This document shows positions 14,922 to 26,038 of a DNA stretch of 64,000 nt, in pieces. The position numbers and the translations under genes were made by a program. The notes under the pieces are model-generated. The model saw only the letters and a list, made by a program, of their open reading frames with translations, made no database searches and was not told where the DNA came from. The DNA comes from Micromonospora avicenniae. Its GTDB lineage: Bacteria; Actinomycetota; Actinomycetes; Mycobacteriales; Micromonosporaceae. The DNA lies in contig NZ_FTNF01000007.1 in NCBI RefSeq assembly GCF_900156065.1, forward strand, positions 124,001 through 188,000, written 5' to 3'. Each line of letters starts with the position of its first letter. The stretch's first letter is position 1.

Positions 14922-15802
14922 TCAGCGCGCGGGGAACTCCCGGTCGAGAGCCAGGTTGAGTTCCAGCACGTTGACCACGGGTTCCCCCATGAAGCCCAGC
15001 GCCCGGCCGGTGGTGTTCGCCTCGATCAGGCGGCGGACCGCCGCCGGGTCGGCACCGCGCTCGCGCGCGACCCGGTTCACCTGCAGCTCGGCGTAGGCCG
15101 GGCTGATCTGCGGGTCGAGGCCGCTGCCGCTTGCGGTGACCGCGTCGGCGGGCACTGCCGGTTGGGCGGGGGCGTCGCCCCGGACCGGGGTGACGATCCC
15201 GCCCTCGGCGACGTAGTCGTGGCCCGGCTGGGCCGGCTCGACCGGCACCCCCTGGTAGGTCGCGAGGAACGGGGTGGCCGGGGCTGCCTGGTTGACACTC
15301 ACCACCCGGGTCACCTGACCGGTGAGCCCGTCGGCGCGGAACACGGCGAGCACCGCGCCGACCCCGTCCGGGGTGCAGAACGGCCGGCTGCCGTCCACAC
15401 CGTTGAGCTCGCCGACCGCCTTGCTGCGCTCGCAGACCTGGGTGAGCAGGCTCTGCGAGGATTCCTCGGGGTCGGTGGCGATGGTGTCCACCACGCTCTC
15501 CGGGCCGAGGTTGCTGGCCGAGGTGGCGGTGGGGTCGTAGCCGCCGCCGGCCGCCGACGGGCGGCTCTGGAAGTAGCGGGCGATCGGGTTCCCGTCCGCG
15601 TCGGTGAAGGACTGCCCGATCAGGCTGCTGCCCACGGCGCGTCCGTCGACGCTGATCAGGGAACCGTCCGCCTTGCCGTCGAGGCCGGGAATCCGGCCCA
15701 CGGCGACCATGGCGAGTGGGTAGGCCAGGCCGAGCAGGACCGTGAAGACGAGTACGGCCCGCAGGGCGGCGAGGTGCTGGGCGATCCAGCTGGGTAGGCG
15801 CA

Positions 15803-15803
<1 letters not shown>
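14922..15803 (-). CDS. kdpC: KdpC subunit of K+-transporting ATPase
   Basis: 293 residues from ATG (a GTG one codon earlier is also possible). One N-terminal membrane helix (ALRAVLVFTVLLGLAYPLAM) leads into the KdpC domain: GSSLIGQSF, YFQSRPSA, a Cys-containing insert, then SGSGLDPQISPAYAELQVNR and LGFMGEPVVNVLELNLAL. At about 100 residues longer than the E. coli protein it carries the long central insert seen in actinobacteria. KdpC stabilises the KdpA-KdpB complex. The start overlaps the kdpB stop (TGATG). Confidence 0.95.
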
Positions 15804-18010
<2,207 letters not shown>

Positions 18011-18015
18011 GGAGA

Positions 18016-19671
18016 TCAGAGCCCCTCGGCCAGTGGACCGAGCGCGAGGGCGGGCAGGAAGGTCAGCGCGACGAGGACCACCGTGACGCCGACGACCATC
18101 CCGACGAACAGGGGTCGGTGGGTCGGCAGGGTGCCCTCGGACGCCGGGGTGGGCTGCTGGCGGGCCAGCGAGCCGGCCAGGGCGAGCACGAAGATGATCG
18201 GCAGGAACCGGCCGAGCAGCATGCAGAGGCCGAGCGCGGTGTCCCACCAGGTGGTGTTCACGGTGATGCCGCCGAACGCGGACCCGTTGTTGTTGCTCGC
18301 CGAGGTGAAGGCGTACAGCACCTCGGAGAGCCCGTGCGGGCCGACGTTCAGCGCTGTCGCGTTGTTGCCGGTGGCGAAGGCCGCGGCCGTGCCGATCAGC
18401 ACCAGCGCCGGCATGATCAGGAAGTACATCGAAGCGAACTTGATCTCCCGGGCACCGATCTTCTTGCCCAGGTACTCGGGCGTACGGCCGACCATCAGCC
18501 CGGCCACGAAGACCGTGATCACGGCGAGGATCAGCAGGCCGTAGAGGCCGGATCCGACGCCACCGGGGGCGACCTCGCCGAGCATCATGTTGAGCAGCGG
18601 CATCATGCCGCCGAGCGGTGTGAACGAGTCGTGGAACGAGTCGACCGCACCGGTCGAGGTCAGCGTCGTCGCCGCCGCGAAGGTCGCCGAGTTCGACACG
18701 TCGAACCGCAGTTCCTTGCCCTCCAGCGCCGCGCCGACCGCCTGCGGCACGGTGCCGTGCCCGGCCAGCTCGAAGACGTTGGTCAGGGTGACGCTCGCCA
18801 CCGCCAGGATGCCCATCACGGCGGCGATGGCGTACCCCTGCCGGTTCTGGCCGACCATCCGGCCGAAGACCCGGGGCAGGCTGAACGGGATGAGCAGGAT
18901 CAGGAAGATCTCGATCCAGTTGGTCCAGGAGGTCGGGTTCTCGAACGGGTGGGCGCTGTTGGCGTTGTAGAAGCCGCCACCGTTCGTACCCAGCTCCTTG
19001 ATCACCTCTTGGCTGGCCACCGGCCCGCCGGTGATCGTCTGGGTGCCGCCGGTCAGCGTGGTGACATCGGTGCCGCCGGACAGGTTCTGCACCACCCCAC
19101 CGAGCATCAACACGAACGCGCCGAGCACTGCGATCGGCAGCAGGATGCGCAGGGTGATCCGGGTCAGGTCGACCCAGAAGTTGCCCAGGTGCCCGGTGCG
19201 GTGCCGGGCGAACCCGCGGACCAGGGCGATCGCGACCGCGATGCCGACCGACGCGGAGACGAAGTTCTGCACCGCGAGGCCGGCCATCTGCACGAGGTGA
19301 CCCATGGTCGACTCGCCCGAGTACGACTGCCAGTTCGTGTTGGTCACGAACGACACCGCGGTGTTCCAGGCGCCGTGCGGCACCACCGGGTCGAAGCCCA
19401 GCGACAGCCAGAGCTTGTCCTGCACCCGCTGGAGCAGGTAGAGGAACAGGAGCGACACGACCGAGAAGGCCAGCACGCTACGCGCGTACACGCCCCAGCT
19501 CTGCTCGGCGGCCGGGTTGACCCCGACCAGCCGGTAGATCCCGCGCTCCAGGCGAGACGACCGGGTGCCGGAGACCACCCGGTACATGTAGTCGCCGAAC
19601 GGCTTGTAGACGGCGACCAGCGCCACCACCAGCGACAGGACGAAGATGACGCCGGCTGTTGTCATGGTCAT
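18016..19671 (-). CDS. kdpA: KdpA K+-translocating subunit
   Basis: 551 residues, about ten membrane helices, related to the SKT K+ channels. Selectivity-filter-like stretches are [47 protein letters not shown] and [12 protein letters not shown]. The N-terminus [19 protein letters not shown] is a membrane helix. The ATG overlaps the kdpF stop by one base (TGATG). Confidence 0.95.
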   Translation of the reverse strand: MTMTTAGVIFVLSLVVALVAVYKPFGDYMYRVVSGTRSSRLERGIYRLVGVNPAAEQSWGVYARSVLAFSVVSLLFLYLLQRVQDKLWLSLGFDPVVPHGAWNTAVSFVTNTNWQSYSGESTMGHLVQMAGLAVQNFVSASVGIAVAIALVRGFARHRTGHLGNFWVDLTRITLRILLPIAVLGAFVLMLGGVVQNLSGGTDVTTLTGGTQTITGGPVASQEVIKELGTNGGGFYNANSAHPFENPTSWTNWIEIFLILLIPFSLPRVFGRMVGQNRQGYAIAAVMGILAVASVTLTNVFELAGHGTVPQAVGAALEGKELRFDVSNSATFAAATTLTSTGAVDSFHDSFTPLGGMMPLLNMMLGEVAPGGVGSGLYGLLILAVITVFVAGLMVGRTPEYLGKKIGAREIKFASMYFLIMPALVLIGTAAAFATGNNATALNVGPHGLSEVLYAFTSASNNNGSAFGGITVNTTWWDTALGLCMLLGRFLPIIFVLALAGSLARQQPTPASEGTLPTHRPLFVGMVVGVTVVLVALTFLPALALGPLAEGL

Positions 19672-19760
19672 CAGAAGCGCTCCGGGAACAGCAGGGCGAC
19701 GACCAGGAAGATCCCCAGGCCGATCGCCAGCACCAGGCCGACGGCGTTGACCGCGCTCAC
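19671..19760 (-). CDS. kdpF: KdpF small membrane subunit
   Basis: 29 residues from a GTG: one hydrophobic helix ([20 protein letters not shown]) ending FPERF, exactly the KdpF pattern. KdpF sits in the membrane beside KdpA and stabilises the pump. It overlaps a 27-residue microprotein upstream (GTGA) and kdpA downstream (TGATG). Confidence 0.9.
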   Translation of the reverse strand: MSAVNAVGLVLAIGLGIFLVVALLFPERF

Positions 19761-19840
19761 AGCTTCTCCACCGCCCGGACCACCAGGGCGAGCGCCGCGA
19801 AGAGCGCCACCGTCAGGACCACGAACACCACGTCAGACAC
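19757..19840 (-). CDS. 27-residue membrane microprotein leading the kdp operon
   Basis: Starts GTG at 19840 with GAGGAG a few bases upstream and ends in a four-base overlap with kdpF. The product ([20 protein letters not shown] followed by VRAVEKL) is one membrane helix with a basic tail. It is similar in size and place to small unnamed ORFs in front of kdpF in other actinobacteria, from memory. It may be an extra Kdp subunit or a regulator of pump assembly. Coding is supported by the ribosome site and the tight coupling on both sides. Confidence 0.75.
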   Translation of the reverse strand: MSDVVFVVLTVALFAALALVVRAVEKL

Positions 19841-20145
19841 GCTGACTCCTCGTACGGATAAGGTTCGTCGCGACCGCCTCCCGGTCGCGCGGGGGCAATC
19901 AAAGCCCCGTGGTCGGCCGGGCGACAGGGCCTATAACGGGACCATGACGGCGGCCTCCAGCTTTTTGACGCCCTTTTCACAGGCCCCCCTTCCAGCGGTG
20001 AGCCGGCCCACCCGGTCGGCCGTCCCGGCCGGTCAGCCGCGGGGCGGTGCGGGCACGGGGGCGACGGGTGCGGGGCGTCGCCGGAGGCCCGAGGGGCTGA
20101 TCGAAGCTTGTTGACACGTTGCCGAACGGGCATGAAGGTGGGGCC
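19841..20145. other. Divergent intergenic region, kdp operon / acyl-CoA dehydrogenase
   Basis: 305 bases without a convincing gene. On the minus strand it holds the kdp leader with a perfect 8-bp hairpin (19869-19889) and a weak -10-like TATAGG (19935-19930). On the plus strand TTGACA occurs at 20111. I looked for a c-di-AMP riboswitch here and did not find its conserved core. Confidence 0.6.
19869..19889 (-). promoter_or_regulatory. Hairpin with GGAGG loop in the kdp leader
   Basis: Perfect 8-bp stem CGCGACCG/CGGTCGCG enclosing five bases that read GGAGG in the leader RNA, about 30-50 bases before the first kdp start. A purine loop of this type could bind a protein or the ribosome; function is inferred only from structure. 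Confidence 0.45.
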
Positions 20146-21300
20146 ATGCCGACGCCCCACCTCTCGCCGTGGCGTAAGCCGGAGCACGACGACCTTGCCG
20201 ACCTGGCCCGTGCCTTCTTCACCCGGGAGGTGCTGCCGCACACCGAGCGGCTGCTCGCGCAGGGGCACCCGGATCGGGAGCACTACCGCCGCGCGGGCGA
20301 GCTGGGCCTGCTCGGCCTCTCCGTTCCCGAGCAGTACGGCGGCGGGGGCGGCGACTTCACCCACGAGGCGGTGCTGCTCCAGGAGCAGGCGTACGCCGGC
20401 GAGGCCAGCCTCGGCCTCGCCGTGCACAGCGGAATCGTCACCGGCTACCTGGTGGCGTACGGCAGCGAGGAGCAGAAGCGGCGCTGGCTGCCCGGCCTGT
20501 GCAGCGGCGAACTGGTCGGCGCGATTGCGATGACCGAGCCCGACGGCGGCTCGGACCTGCAGGCGCTGCGCACCCGGGCGGTACGCGACGGCGACGACTA
20601 CCTGGTGACCGGAGCGAAGACGTTCATCAGCAACGGTGGGCTCGCCGACCTGGTCATAGTGGCCGCCAAGACCGACCCGGAGCAACGCGCCGCCGGTATC
20701 TCGCTGCTGGTCTGCGAGGTCGGCGGCGATCCGGAGGGTTTCCGCCGGGGCCGACTGCTCGCCAAGATCGGGCTGACGGGGAACGACACCGCCGAACTGT
20801 TCTTCGACGGGCTGCGGGTGCCGGCGGCCAACCTGCTCGGCGACGCCGAGGGGCTCGGCTTCGTCCAGCTCATGCAGCAACTGCCGCAGGAACGGCTGGT
20901 TATCGGGGTGGGCGCGGTCGCCGCCATGGAGCGAGCCGTCGAGCTGACCGTGGCGTACGCCAAGGAGCGGAGCGCGTTCGGCAAGCCGCTGCTCGGGCAC
21001 CAGAACACCCGGATGGTGCTCGCCGAGTGCGCGACCCGGACGCGGGCGAGCCGGGTCTTCCTCGACGACTGCATCAGCCGGCACGCGCGGGGCGAACTGG
21101 ACGTGGCGACCGCCGCCATGGCGAAGTACTGGCTCACCGACGGGCAGTGCGAGGTCGTCGACAGGTGCCTGCAACTCTTCGGCGGCTACGGCTACACCAC
21201 CGAGTACCCGATCGCCCGGATGTACGCCGACGCCCGCGCCCAGAAGATCTACGGCGGCACCAACGAGATCATGAAGGAGCTGATCGCCCGTGCCCTCTGA
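20146..21300 (+). CDS. Acyl-CoA dehydrogenase
   Basis: 384 residues, the standard length. Landmarks include AIAMTEPDGGSDLQALRT (FAD/substrate loop), KTFISNGGLADLVIVAAKT, ERLVIGVGAVAAMERAVELT, FGKPLLGHQNTRMVLAEC, and the C-terminal QLFGGYGYTTEYPIARMYAD followed by KIYGGTNEIMKELIAR. The Glu of YGGTNEI is at the position of the catalytic base in many members. It removes two hydrogens from an acyl-CoA, passing electrons to ETF; chain specificity is not readable. ATG at 20146 follows AAGGTGGGG. It overlaps the CoA-transferase/racemase gene, suggesting joint breakdown of branched or methylated acyl-CoA. Confidence 0.92.
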   Translation: MPTPHLSPWRKPEHDDLADLARAFFTREVLPHTERLLAQGHPDREHYRRAGELGLLGLSVPEQYGGGGGDFTHEAVLLQEQAYAGEASLGLAVHSGIVTGYLVAYGSEEQKRRWLPGLCSGELVGAIAMTEPDGGSDLQALRTRAVRDGDDYLVTGAKTFISNGGLADLVIVAAKTDPEQRAAGISLLVCEVGGDPEGFRRGRLLAKIGLTGNDTAELFFDGLRVPAANLLGDAEGLGFVQLMQQLPQERLVIGVGAVAAMERAVELTVAYAKERSAFGKPLLGHQNTRMVLAECATRTRASRVFLDDCISRHARGELDVATAAMAKYWLTDGQCEVVDRCLQLFGGYGYTTEYPIARMYADARAQKIYGGTNEIMKELIARAL

Positions 21301-22558
21301 TCGTCCGACCGGGGAAGGCGGCGGCCCGGCACCGAACCGGGCTTCGGCGCCGGGTCGGAACGACACGTCGGCGGCGGCCGCCGGACCGGATCCGAGCCGC
21401 CGGCCCGGTGGGCACGGCGGGAGTGCCCACCTGGGCGGGACCGGCACGAGCGGCGGGCCGCTGGCCGGGGTGCGGATCGTCGAACTCGCCAGCCTCGCGC
21501 CCGCCCCGTTCGGCTGCATGGTCCTGGCCGACCTGGGCGCCGACGTGGTCCGGGTGGACCGGCCGGGCGGCCCCGCCTCCGGACGGCTGGCCGCGCCGTC
21601 GAACGGGCCGTTGCAGCGCGGCCGCCGTGCCACCGTGCTGGACCTGAAGTCGCCCGCCGGAGTGGCAGCCTTGCTGCGTCTCGTGGAACGGGCGGACGTG
21701 CTGGTCGAGGCGTACCGGCCGGGGGTGGCGGAGCGGCTGGGCTTCGGCCCGGAGACCTGCCACGCCCGCAACCCGGGTCTCGTGTACGCGCGGATGACCG
21801 GCTGGGGACAGCACGGCCCGCTGGCATCCCGGGCGGGTCACGACATCGACTACATCGCGGTGTCCGGCGCGCTGGAGCCACTGGGCCGCGCCGGTGAACG
21901 CCCGTACGCGCCCACGAACCTGATCGGCGACTTCGCGGGCGGCGGGATGCTGCTCGCCGTCGGTGTGCTGGCCGCGCTGCTGGAGCGGGAGCGCTCGGGT
22001 GCCGGGCAGGTGGTGGATGCCGCGATGGTCGACGGTTCGGCGTTGCTCACGGCGTTCCTGCACGGAATGGTCAACACCGGCCTCTGGTCCGCGCCGCGCG
22101 GACACAACCTGCTCGACGGCGGGGCGCCGTTCTACGACACGTACCGCACCGCCGACGGCGGCTTCATGGCCGTCGGCGCGCTGGAGCCGGCGTTCTACGC
22201 CGCCCTCCTCACCGGCCTGGGCCTGGCCGAGGACCCCGACCTGCCGGCCCAGTACGACCCGGCCGGCTGGGACGTGCTTCGCCGCCGGTTCGCCGAGCGG
22301 TTCGCCAGCCGTACCCGGGACGAGTGGGCGGACGTCTTCGCCGATCTTGACGCGTGCGTGGCCCCGGTGCTCGCCCCCACCGAGGCGCACCGGCATCCGC
22401 ACAACGCCGCCCGGGGGACCTTCGTCGAGGTGGACGGGGAGATCCAGCCGGCGCCGGCGCCCCGCTTCGACCGCACCCCGGTGCCACCTCCGATCCCGGC
22501 CCCCCAGCACGCACTCCCCATCCAGACCGTCCTGGACGCCTGGCCACCCCGCCCCTGA
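21290..22558 (+). CDS. CaiB/BaiF family, alpha-methylacyl-CoA racemase-like
   Basis: 422 residues. After about 55 Gly/Ala/Pro-rich residues comes the family start GVRIVELASLAPAPFGCMVL. The pair GHDIDY and LIGDFAGGGMLL matches the catalytic His and Asp positions of alpha-methylacyl-CoA racemase (Mcr), so racemisation of 2-methylacyl-CoA is more likely than CoA transfer. The GTG start lies inside the end of the acyl-CoA dehydrogenase gene (11-base overlap). No ATG, GTG or TTG codon lies in the long N-terminal extension, so the extension appears genuine. The partner dehydrogenase fits beta-oxidation of methyl-branched chains. Confidence 0.88.
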   Translation: MPSDRPTGEGGGPAPNRASAPGRNDTSAAAAGPDPSRRPGGHGGSAHLGGTGTSGGPLAGVRIVELASLAPAPFGCMVLADLGADVVRVDRPGGPASGRLAAPSNGPLQRGRRATVLDLKSPAGVAALLRLVERADVLVEAYRPGVAERLGFGPETCHARNPGLVYARMTGWGQHGPLASRAGHDIDYIAVSGALEPLGRAGERPYAPTNLIGDFAGGGMLLAVGVLAALLERERSGAGQVVDAAMVDGSALLTAFLHGMVNTGLWSAPRGHNLLDGGAPFYDTYRTADGGFMAVGALEPAFYAALLTGLGLAEDPDLPAQYDPAGWDVLRRRFAERFASRTRDEWADVFADLDACVAPVLAPTEAHRHPHNAARGTFVEVDGEIQPAPAPRFDRTPVPPPIPAPQHALPIQTVLDAWPPRP

Positions 22559-22584
22559 CCCCGCGATAGGTCCCGCCCTCGCCC

Positions 22585-22647
22585 CAAGATCCACACAAAA
22601 ACACGGAAAGAGTGGCTATCCGAGGCTGGATAGCCACTCTTTCCGTG
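22585..22647. repeat. Intergenic palindrome (CAAGATC/AGTGGC family) and terminator
   Basis: Perfect 20-bp stem at 22602-22621 and 22628-22647 with a GAGGCT loop. CAAGATC at 22585 and GGAAAGAGTGGC in the stem match the elements at 47324 and 62556. It lies between convergent genes and must act as a strong terminator in either direction. GAAAGAGTG is repeated again directly after the stem. Confidence 0.85.
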
Positions 22648-22720
22648 AAAGAGTGCCTGCCGCAGGCCGTTCGTGCGCGTGCGGCGGGAGGGGCGGGGGG
22701 CGCCTTGCGGTGCGCGCTCG

Positions 22721-24124
22721 TCAGCGGTTGGCCGCTCCGGTTTTGACCTCCTCGGCCCGGTCCGGGGCGACGGCGGTCTCCGGCTCGGCCAGGTCCGCGT
22801 CGTCGTGGTCCTCGTCGAGCATGGTGGCCTCGTCGAACGGCCGCTCGCCGGAGAGCACCGCCTGTGCCTGCTCCCGGTCGAACTCGCCGGTCCAGCGACC
22901 GATCAGCACGGTGGCCACCGCGTTGCCGGCGAAGTTGGTGAGCGCACGCGCCTCGGACATGAACCGGTCGATGCCCACGATCAGGCCGACGCCGTCCACC
23001 AGGTCCGGCCGGTGCGACTGGAGGCCGCCGGCGAGGGTGGCGAGGCCGGCACCGGTGATCCCGGCAGCGCCCTTGGACGCGATGATCATGAAGACCAGCA
23101 GCGAGATCTGCTCGCCCACGGAGAGCGGGTCGCCCATCGCGGAGGCGATGAAGAGCGACGCCATGGTCAGGTAGATGGCCGTGCCGTCCAGGTTGAACGA
23201 GTACCCGGTCGGCACCGTGATGCCGACGACCGGCTTGCTGACCCCGAAGTGCTCCATCTTGGCGATGAGCCGCGGGAGCGCCGACTCCGACGACGAGGTG
23301 GAGACGATCAGCAGGAACTCCCGGCCGAGGTACCGCAGCAGCGAGAAGATCGAGACCCGCGCCACGAGCCAGAGCAAGGCCCCGAGCACCACCAGTACGA
23401 AGATCAGGCACGTGGCGTAGAAGCCGAGCATGATCTGCGCGAGGCTCTTCAACGCGTCCACGCCGGTCGCGCCGACCACCGCGGCCATCGCGCCGAACGC
23501 GCCGATCGGGGCCAGCCACATGATCATGGTGAGGACCTTGAACACGAGGCGCTGGGCGATGCCGACGGCCCGCAGCACCGGCTCACCCTTGCGGCCCATG
23601 CCCTGCACCGCGAAGCCGACAAGCAACGCGACCAGGAGAGTCTGGAGCACCTCGCCACCGGTCAGCGCGGAGAGCAGCGAGGTCGGGATGATGCCGAGCA
23701 GGAAGTCGACGGTGCCTGCGCTCTCGGTGCCGGCGGCCTTCTGGCCCGCCTCGGCCAGTTCGCTGCTGAGCTGGAGCCCGGAGCCGGGGTGCACGATGTT
23801 GCCGACGACGAGGCCGATGGCCAGCGCGACTGTCGACATGACCAGGAAGTAGCCCAGCGCCAGTCCGCCGACCTTGCCGACCTTGGCGGCCTGCCGTACG
23901 GAGCCGACACCGAGCACGATCGTGCAGAAGATGACCGGGCTGATCATCATCTTGATCAGCGCGACGAAGCCGGTGCCGAGCGGTTTGAGCTCCTGCGCCG
24001 CGTCCGGCGCGACGAAGCCGACGAGGATGCCCGCCAGGACGGCGACGATGACGGCGAGGTACAGGAAATGTGTGCGGTCGCGGCGGGGTCGCGCGACCTG
24101 TGTGCTGGTGGTGGGGGTCTGCAT
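22721..24124 (-). CDS. Dicarboxylate/amino-acid:cation symporter (DctA/GltP family)
   Basis: 467 residues, about eight membrane helices plus re-entrant loops. Diagnostic motifs are STSSSESALPRLI (serine-rich HP1 tip), VPTGYSFNLDGTAIYLTMAS, SKGAAGITGAGLATLAG and DRFMSEARALTNFAGNAVAT. These match the DctA branch that imports C4-dicarboxylates with Na+ or H+. It is divergent from a CitA/DcuS-type kinase and regulator, a common arrangement in which the dicarboxylate sensor controls the carrier. The C-terminal 45 residues are acidic. Confidence 0.9.
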   Translation of the reverse strand: MQTPTTSTQVARPRRDRTHFLYLAVIVAVLAGILVGFVAPDAAQELKPLGTGFVALIKMMISPVIFCTIVLGVGSVRQAAKVGKVGGLALGYFLVMSTVALAIGLVVGNIVHPGSGLQLSSELAEAGQKAAGTESAGTVDFLLGIIPTSLLSALTGGEVLQTLLVALLVGFAVQGMGRKGEPVLRAVGIAQRLVFKVLTMIMWLAPIGAFGAMAAVVGATGVDALKSLAQIMLGFYATCLIFVLVVLGALLWLVARVSIFSLLRYLGREFLLIVSTSSSESALPRLIAKMEHFGVSKPVVGITVPTGYSFNLDGTAIYLTMASLFIASAMGDPLSVGEQISLLVFMIIASKGAAGITGAGLATLAGGLQSHRPDLVDGVGLIVGIDRFMSEARALTNFAGNAVATVLIGRWTGEFDREQAQAVLSGERPFDEATMLDEDHDDADLAEPETAVAPDRAEEVKTGAANR

Positions 24125-24208
24125 GGCTGAGACTGTGGCCCAGGTCTCAACCGGAATCAGCCTTGCGTTCATTCTGTTCACCGACCCGAGCCGCCGACCA
24201 GGCCGGAA

Positions 24209-24245
24209 GGTCGCCGGCCGGACCGGGAGGTCGCCGGCCGGACCG
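24209..24245. promoter_or_regulatory. 20-base direct repeat between dctA-like gene and kinase
   Basis: GGTCGCCGGCCGGACCG occurs at 24209-24225 and again at 24229-24245. One repeat per two helical turns in a divergent promoter region suggests a site for the downstream response regulator; this is inference. Confidence 0.35.
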
Positions 24246-24368
24246 CCGACCGGGCCGGGACGCACCGCTTGACCCGGCACCGACCTGAACCGTCCACCCC
24301 GACGAACACGTGCACCGACCGGAACCGCCGGCCGGGCGGGGACCCGAGTCCCGCGACGACGAGGAGAC

Positions 24369-25958
24369 ATGACCGGACGAAAGTGGAGCATCGCCGGGCA
24401 GCTGTTCGCCCTTCAGGTGGTGGTGGTGACGTTGCTGGTGGCGGCGGCGACCGCGGGCGTCGCCCTGGTCGCCCGCGCCGACGCCCGGGAGGCGGCCCGC
24501 AAGGAGGTGCTCGCCGTCGCCGAGACGGTCGCCCGCTCTCCCGAGGTCGCCGAGGCGCTGCGCTCCCCCAACCCGTCCGCCATGCTCCAGCCGTACGCCG
24601 AGTCGATCCGGCACGCCACGCGAACCGATTTCGTGGTGGTGATGGCACCGGATCGGACCCGTTACTCGCACACCGATCCCGCCCAGATCGGGCGACCGTT
24701 CATCGGCGAGATCGCCCCGGCGTTGGCCGGGCGGCCGATCACAGTGGTCAACACCGGGACGCTCGGCGAGTCGGTACGTTCGGTGGTGCCGGTACGCGCC
24801 GAAGACGGCCGGGTCATCGGGCTGGTGTCGGTCGGCATCACCACCGAGGCCATCAACCGGGAACTGCTCGACCGCTCACCGGTGCTGCTCGCCGCCACCG
24901 TTGCCGCGCTGGCCCTGGCAGCCGCCGGGTCCTGGCTGCTCAGCCGACGGCTGCGCCGGCAGACGCACGGCCTCGGCCCGGCACAGATGGCCCGGATGTA
25001 CGAGTACTACGACGCGGTGCTGCACTCGGTCGGCGAGGGCCTCGTGGTGATCGGGCCGGACCGGCGGATCGCTCTGATCAACGACGAGGGCCGCCGCCTG
25101 CTGGGCCTGCCCGCGGACACGGCGCTGGTGGACCGCCCGGTGACCGAGGTCGACCTGCCGGCCGCCCTGACCGAGCTGATCACCACCGGCCAGACCGCCC
25201 GCGACGAGCTGATCCTCACCGCCGACCGCGCACTGGTGGCCAACCTCCGGCCGACCGGCACCGGTGGGCACACCATGGGCACGGTGCTGACCCTGCGCGA
25301 CCACACCGAGCTGCGGGCCCTCACCAGCGAGCTGGACTCCGTCCGAGGACTCACCGAGGCGCTCCGGTCGCAGGCGCACGAAGCCGCGAACCGGCTGCAC
25401 ACCGTGCTCACGCTGGTCGAGCTGGGCCGCGCCGAGGAGGCCGTACGACTGGCCACCGAGGAGCTCGCGCTGGCGCAGCAACTCACCGACCAGGTCGTCG
25501 GCGCGATCACCGAGCCCGCGTTGGCCGCCCTGCTGCTCGGCAAGTCGGCCCAGGCCGCTGAACGCGGCGTCGAGTTGACCGTCGACCCGGCCTCCCGACT
25601 CGATGTCGGCACGCTGCCGGCCGGGGACCTGCTCACCGTGGTGGGAAACCTGGTCGACAACGCGCTGGAGGCGGTCGCTGCGGGGAAACCGCCTCGCCGG
25701 GTACGGGTGCGCGTGGCCGAGACGGAGGGCGAGGTGCTGGTCGAGGTGACCGACAGCGGCTCGGGGCTGCCACCCGACCGGGTGGCCGACGCGTTCCGCC
25801 GGGGCTGGTCGACCAAGGCCAGCGGTCGCGGTCTGGGGCTCGCCCTGGTCGGTCAGGTGCTGATCCGGCACGGTGGGCGGCACGAGGTGGCGGAGGCCGC
25901 GGACGGCGGAACGGTGTTCCGGGCCCATCTCCCCATCCCCGTGGAGCAGCGAACATGA
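24369..25958 (+). CDS. CitA/DcuS-type sensor histidine kinase
   Basis: 529 residues. A membrane helix (about 8-34), an extracytoplasmic PDC sensor domain (about 35-170) with RTDFVVVMAPDRTRYSHTDPA and GRPITVVNTGTLGESVRSVVP, a second helix (about 175-195), a PAS domain (LHSVGEGLVVIGPDRRIALI), a degenerate H-box RSQAHEAANRLHTVLTLVELG, and an HATPase (VGNLVDNALEAV, DSGSGLP, GRGLGLALV). This is the citrate/C4-dicarboxylate sensor group. ATG follows GAGGAG. It probably controls the divergent symporter through the regulator downstream. Confidence 0.92.
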   Translation: MTGRKWSIAGQLFALQVVVVTLLVAAATAGVALVARADAREAARKEVLAVAETVARSPEVAEALRSPNPSAMLQPYAESIRHATRTDFVVVMAPDRTRYSHTDPAQIGRPFIGEIAPALAGRPITVVNTGTLGESVRSVVPVRAEDGRVIGLVSVGITTEAINRELLDRSPVLLAATVAALALAAAGSWLLSRRLRRQTHGLGPAQMARMYEYYDAVLHSVGEGLVVIGPDRRIALINDEGRRLLGLPADTALVDRPVTEVDLPAALTELITTGQTARDELILTADRALVANLRPTGTGGHTMGTVLTLRDHTELRALTSELDSVRGLTEALRSQAHEAANRLHTVLTLVELGRAEEAVRLATEELALAQQLTDQVVGAITEPALAALLLGKSAQAAERGVELTVDPASRLDVGTLPAGDLLTVVGNLVDNALEAVAAGKPPRRVRVRVAETEGEVLVEVTDSGSGLPPDRVADAFRRGWSTKASGRGLGLALVGQVLIRHGGRHEVAEAADGGTVFRAHLPIPVEQRT

Positions 25959-26038
25959 GCGAGCACGGCGGGCGAATCATCGAACACGGCGCCGTGGTGC
26001 CTCATGCCGGTGCCGAGCGCAGCGAGGTGCCGGCATGA
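25955..26038 (+). CDS. 27-residue bridging ORF between kinase and regulator
   Basis: ATG overlaps the kinase TGA, and the ORF's own TGA overlaps the regulator ATG. It reads MSEHGGRIIEHGAVVPHAGA and ends ERSEVPA. Its first 16 bases are nearly repeated at the regulator start 80 bases later, so it may be a remnant of a duplicated start that keeps ribosomes coupled rather than a functional peptide. Confidence 0.4.
   Translation: MSEHGGRIIEHGAVVPHAGAERSEVPA

Noticed and set aside
18011..18247. N-terminal extension of KdpB to 814 residues
   Set aside because: Overlaps the end of kdpA; the start at 18010 gives a normal protein and operon spacing.
19841..20145. c-di-AMP riboswitch in front of kdp
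   Set aside because: Expected from other bacteria, but the conserved ydaO segments present at 42058 are absent here.
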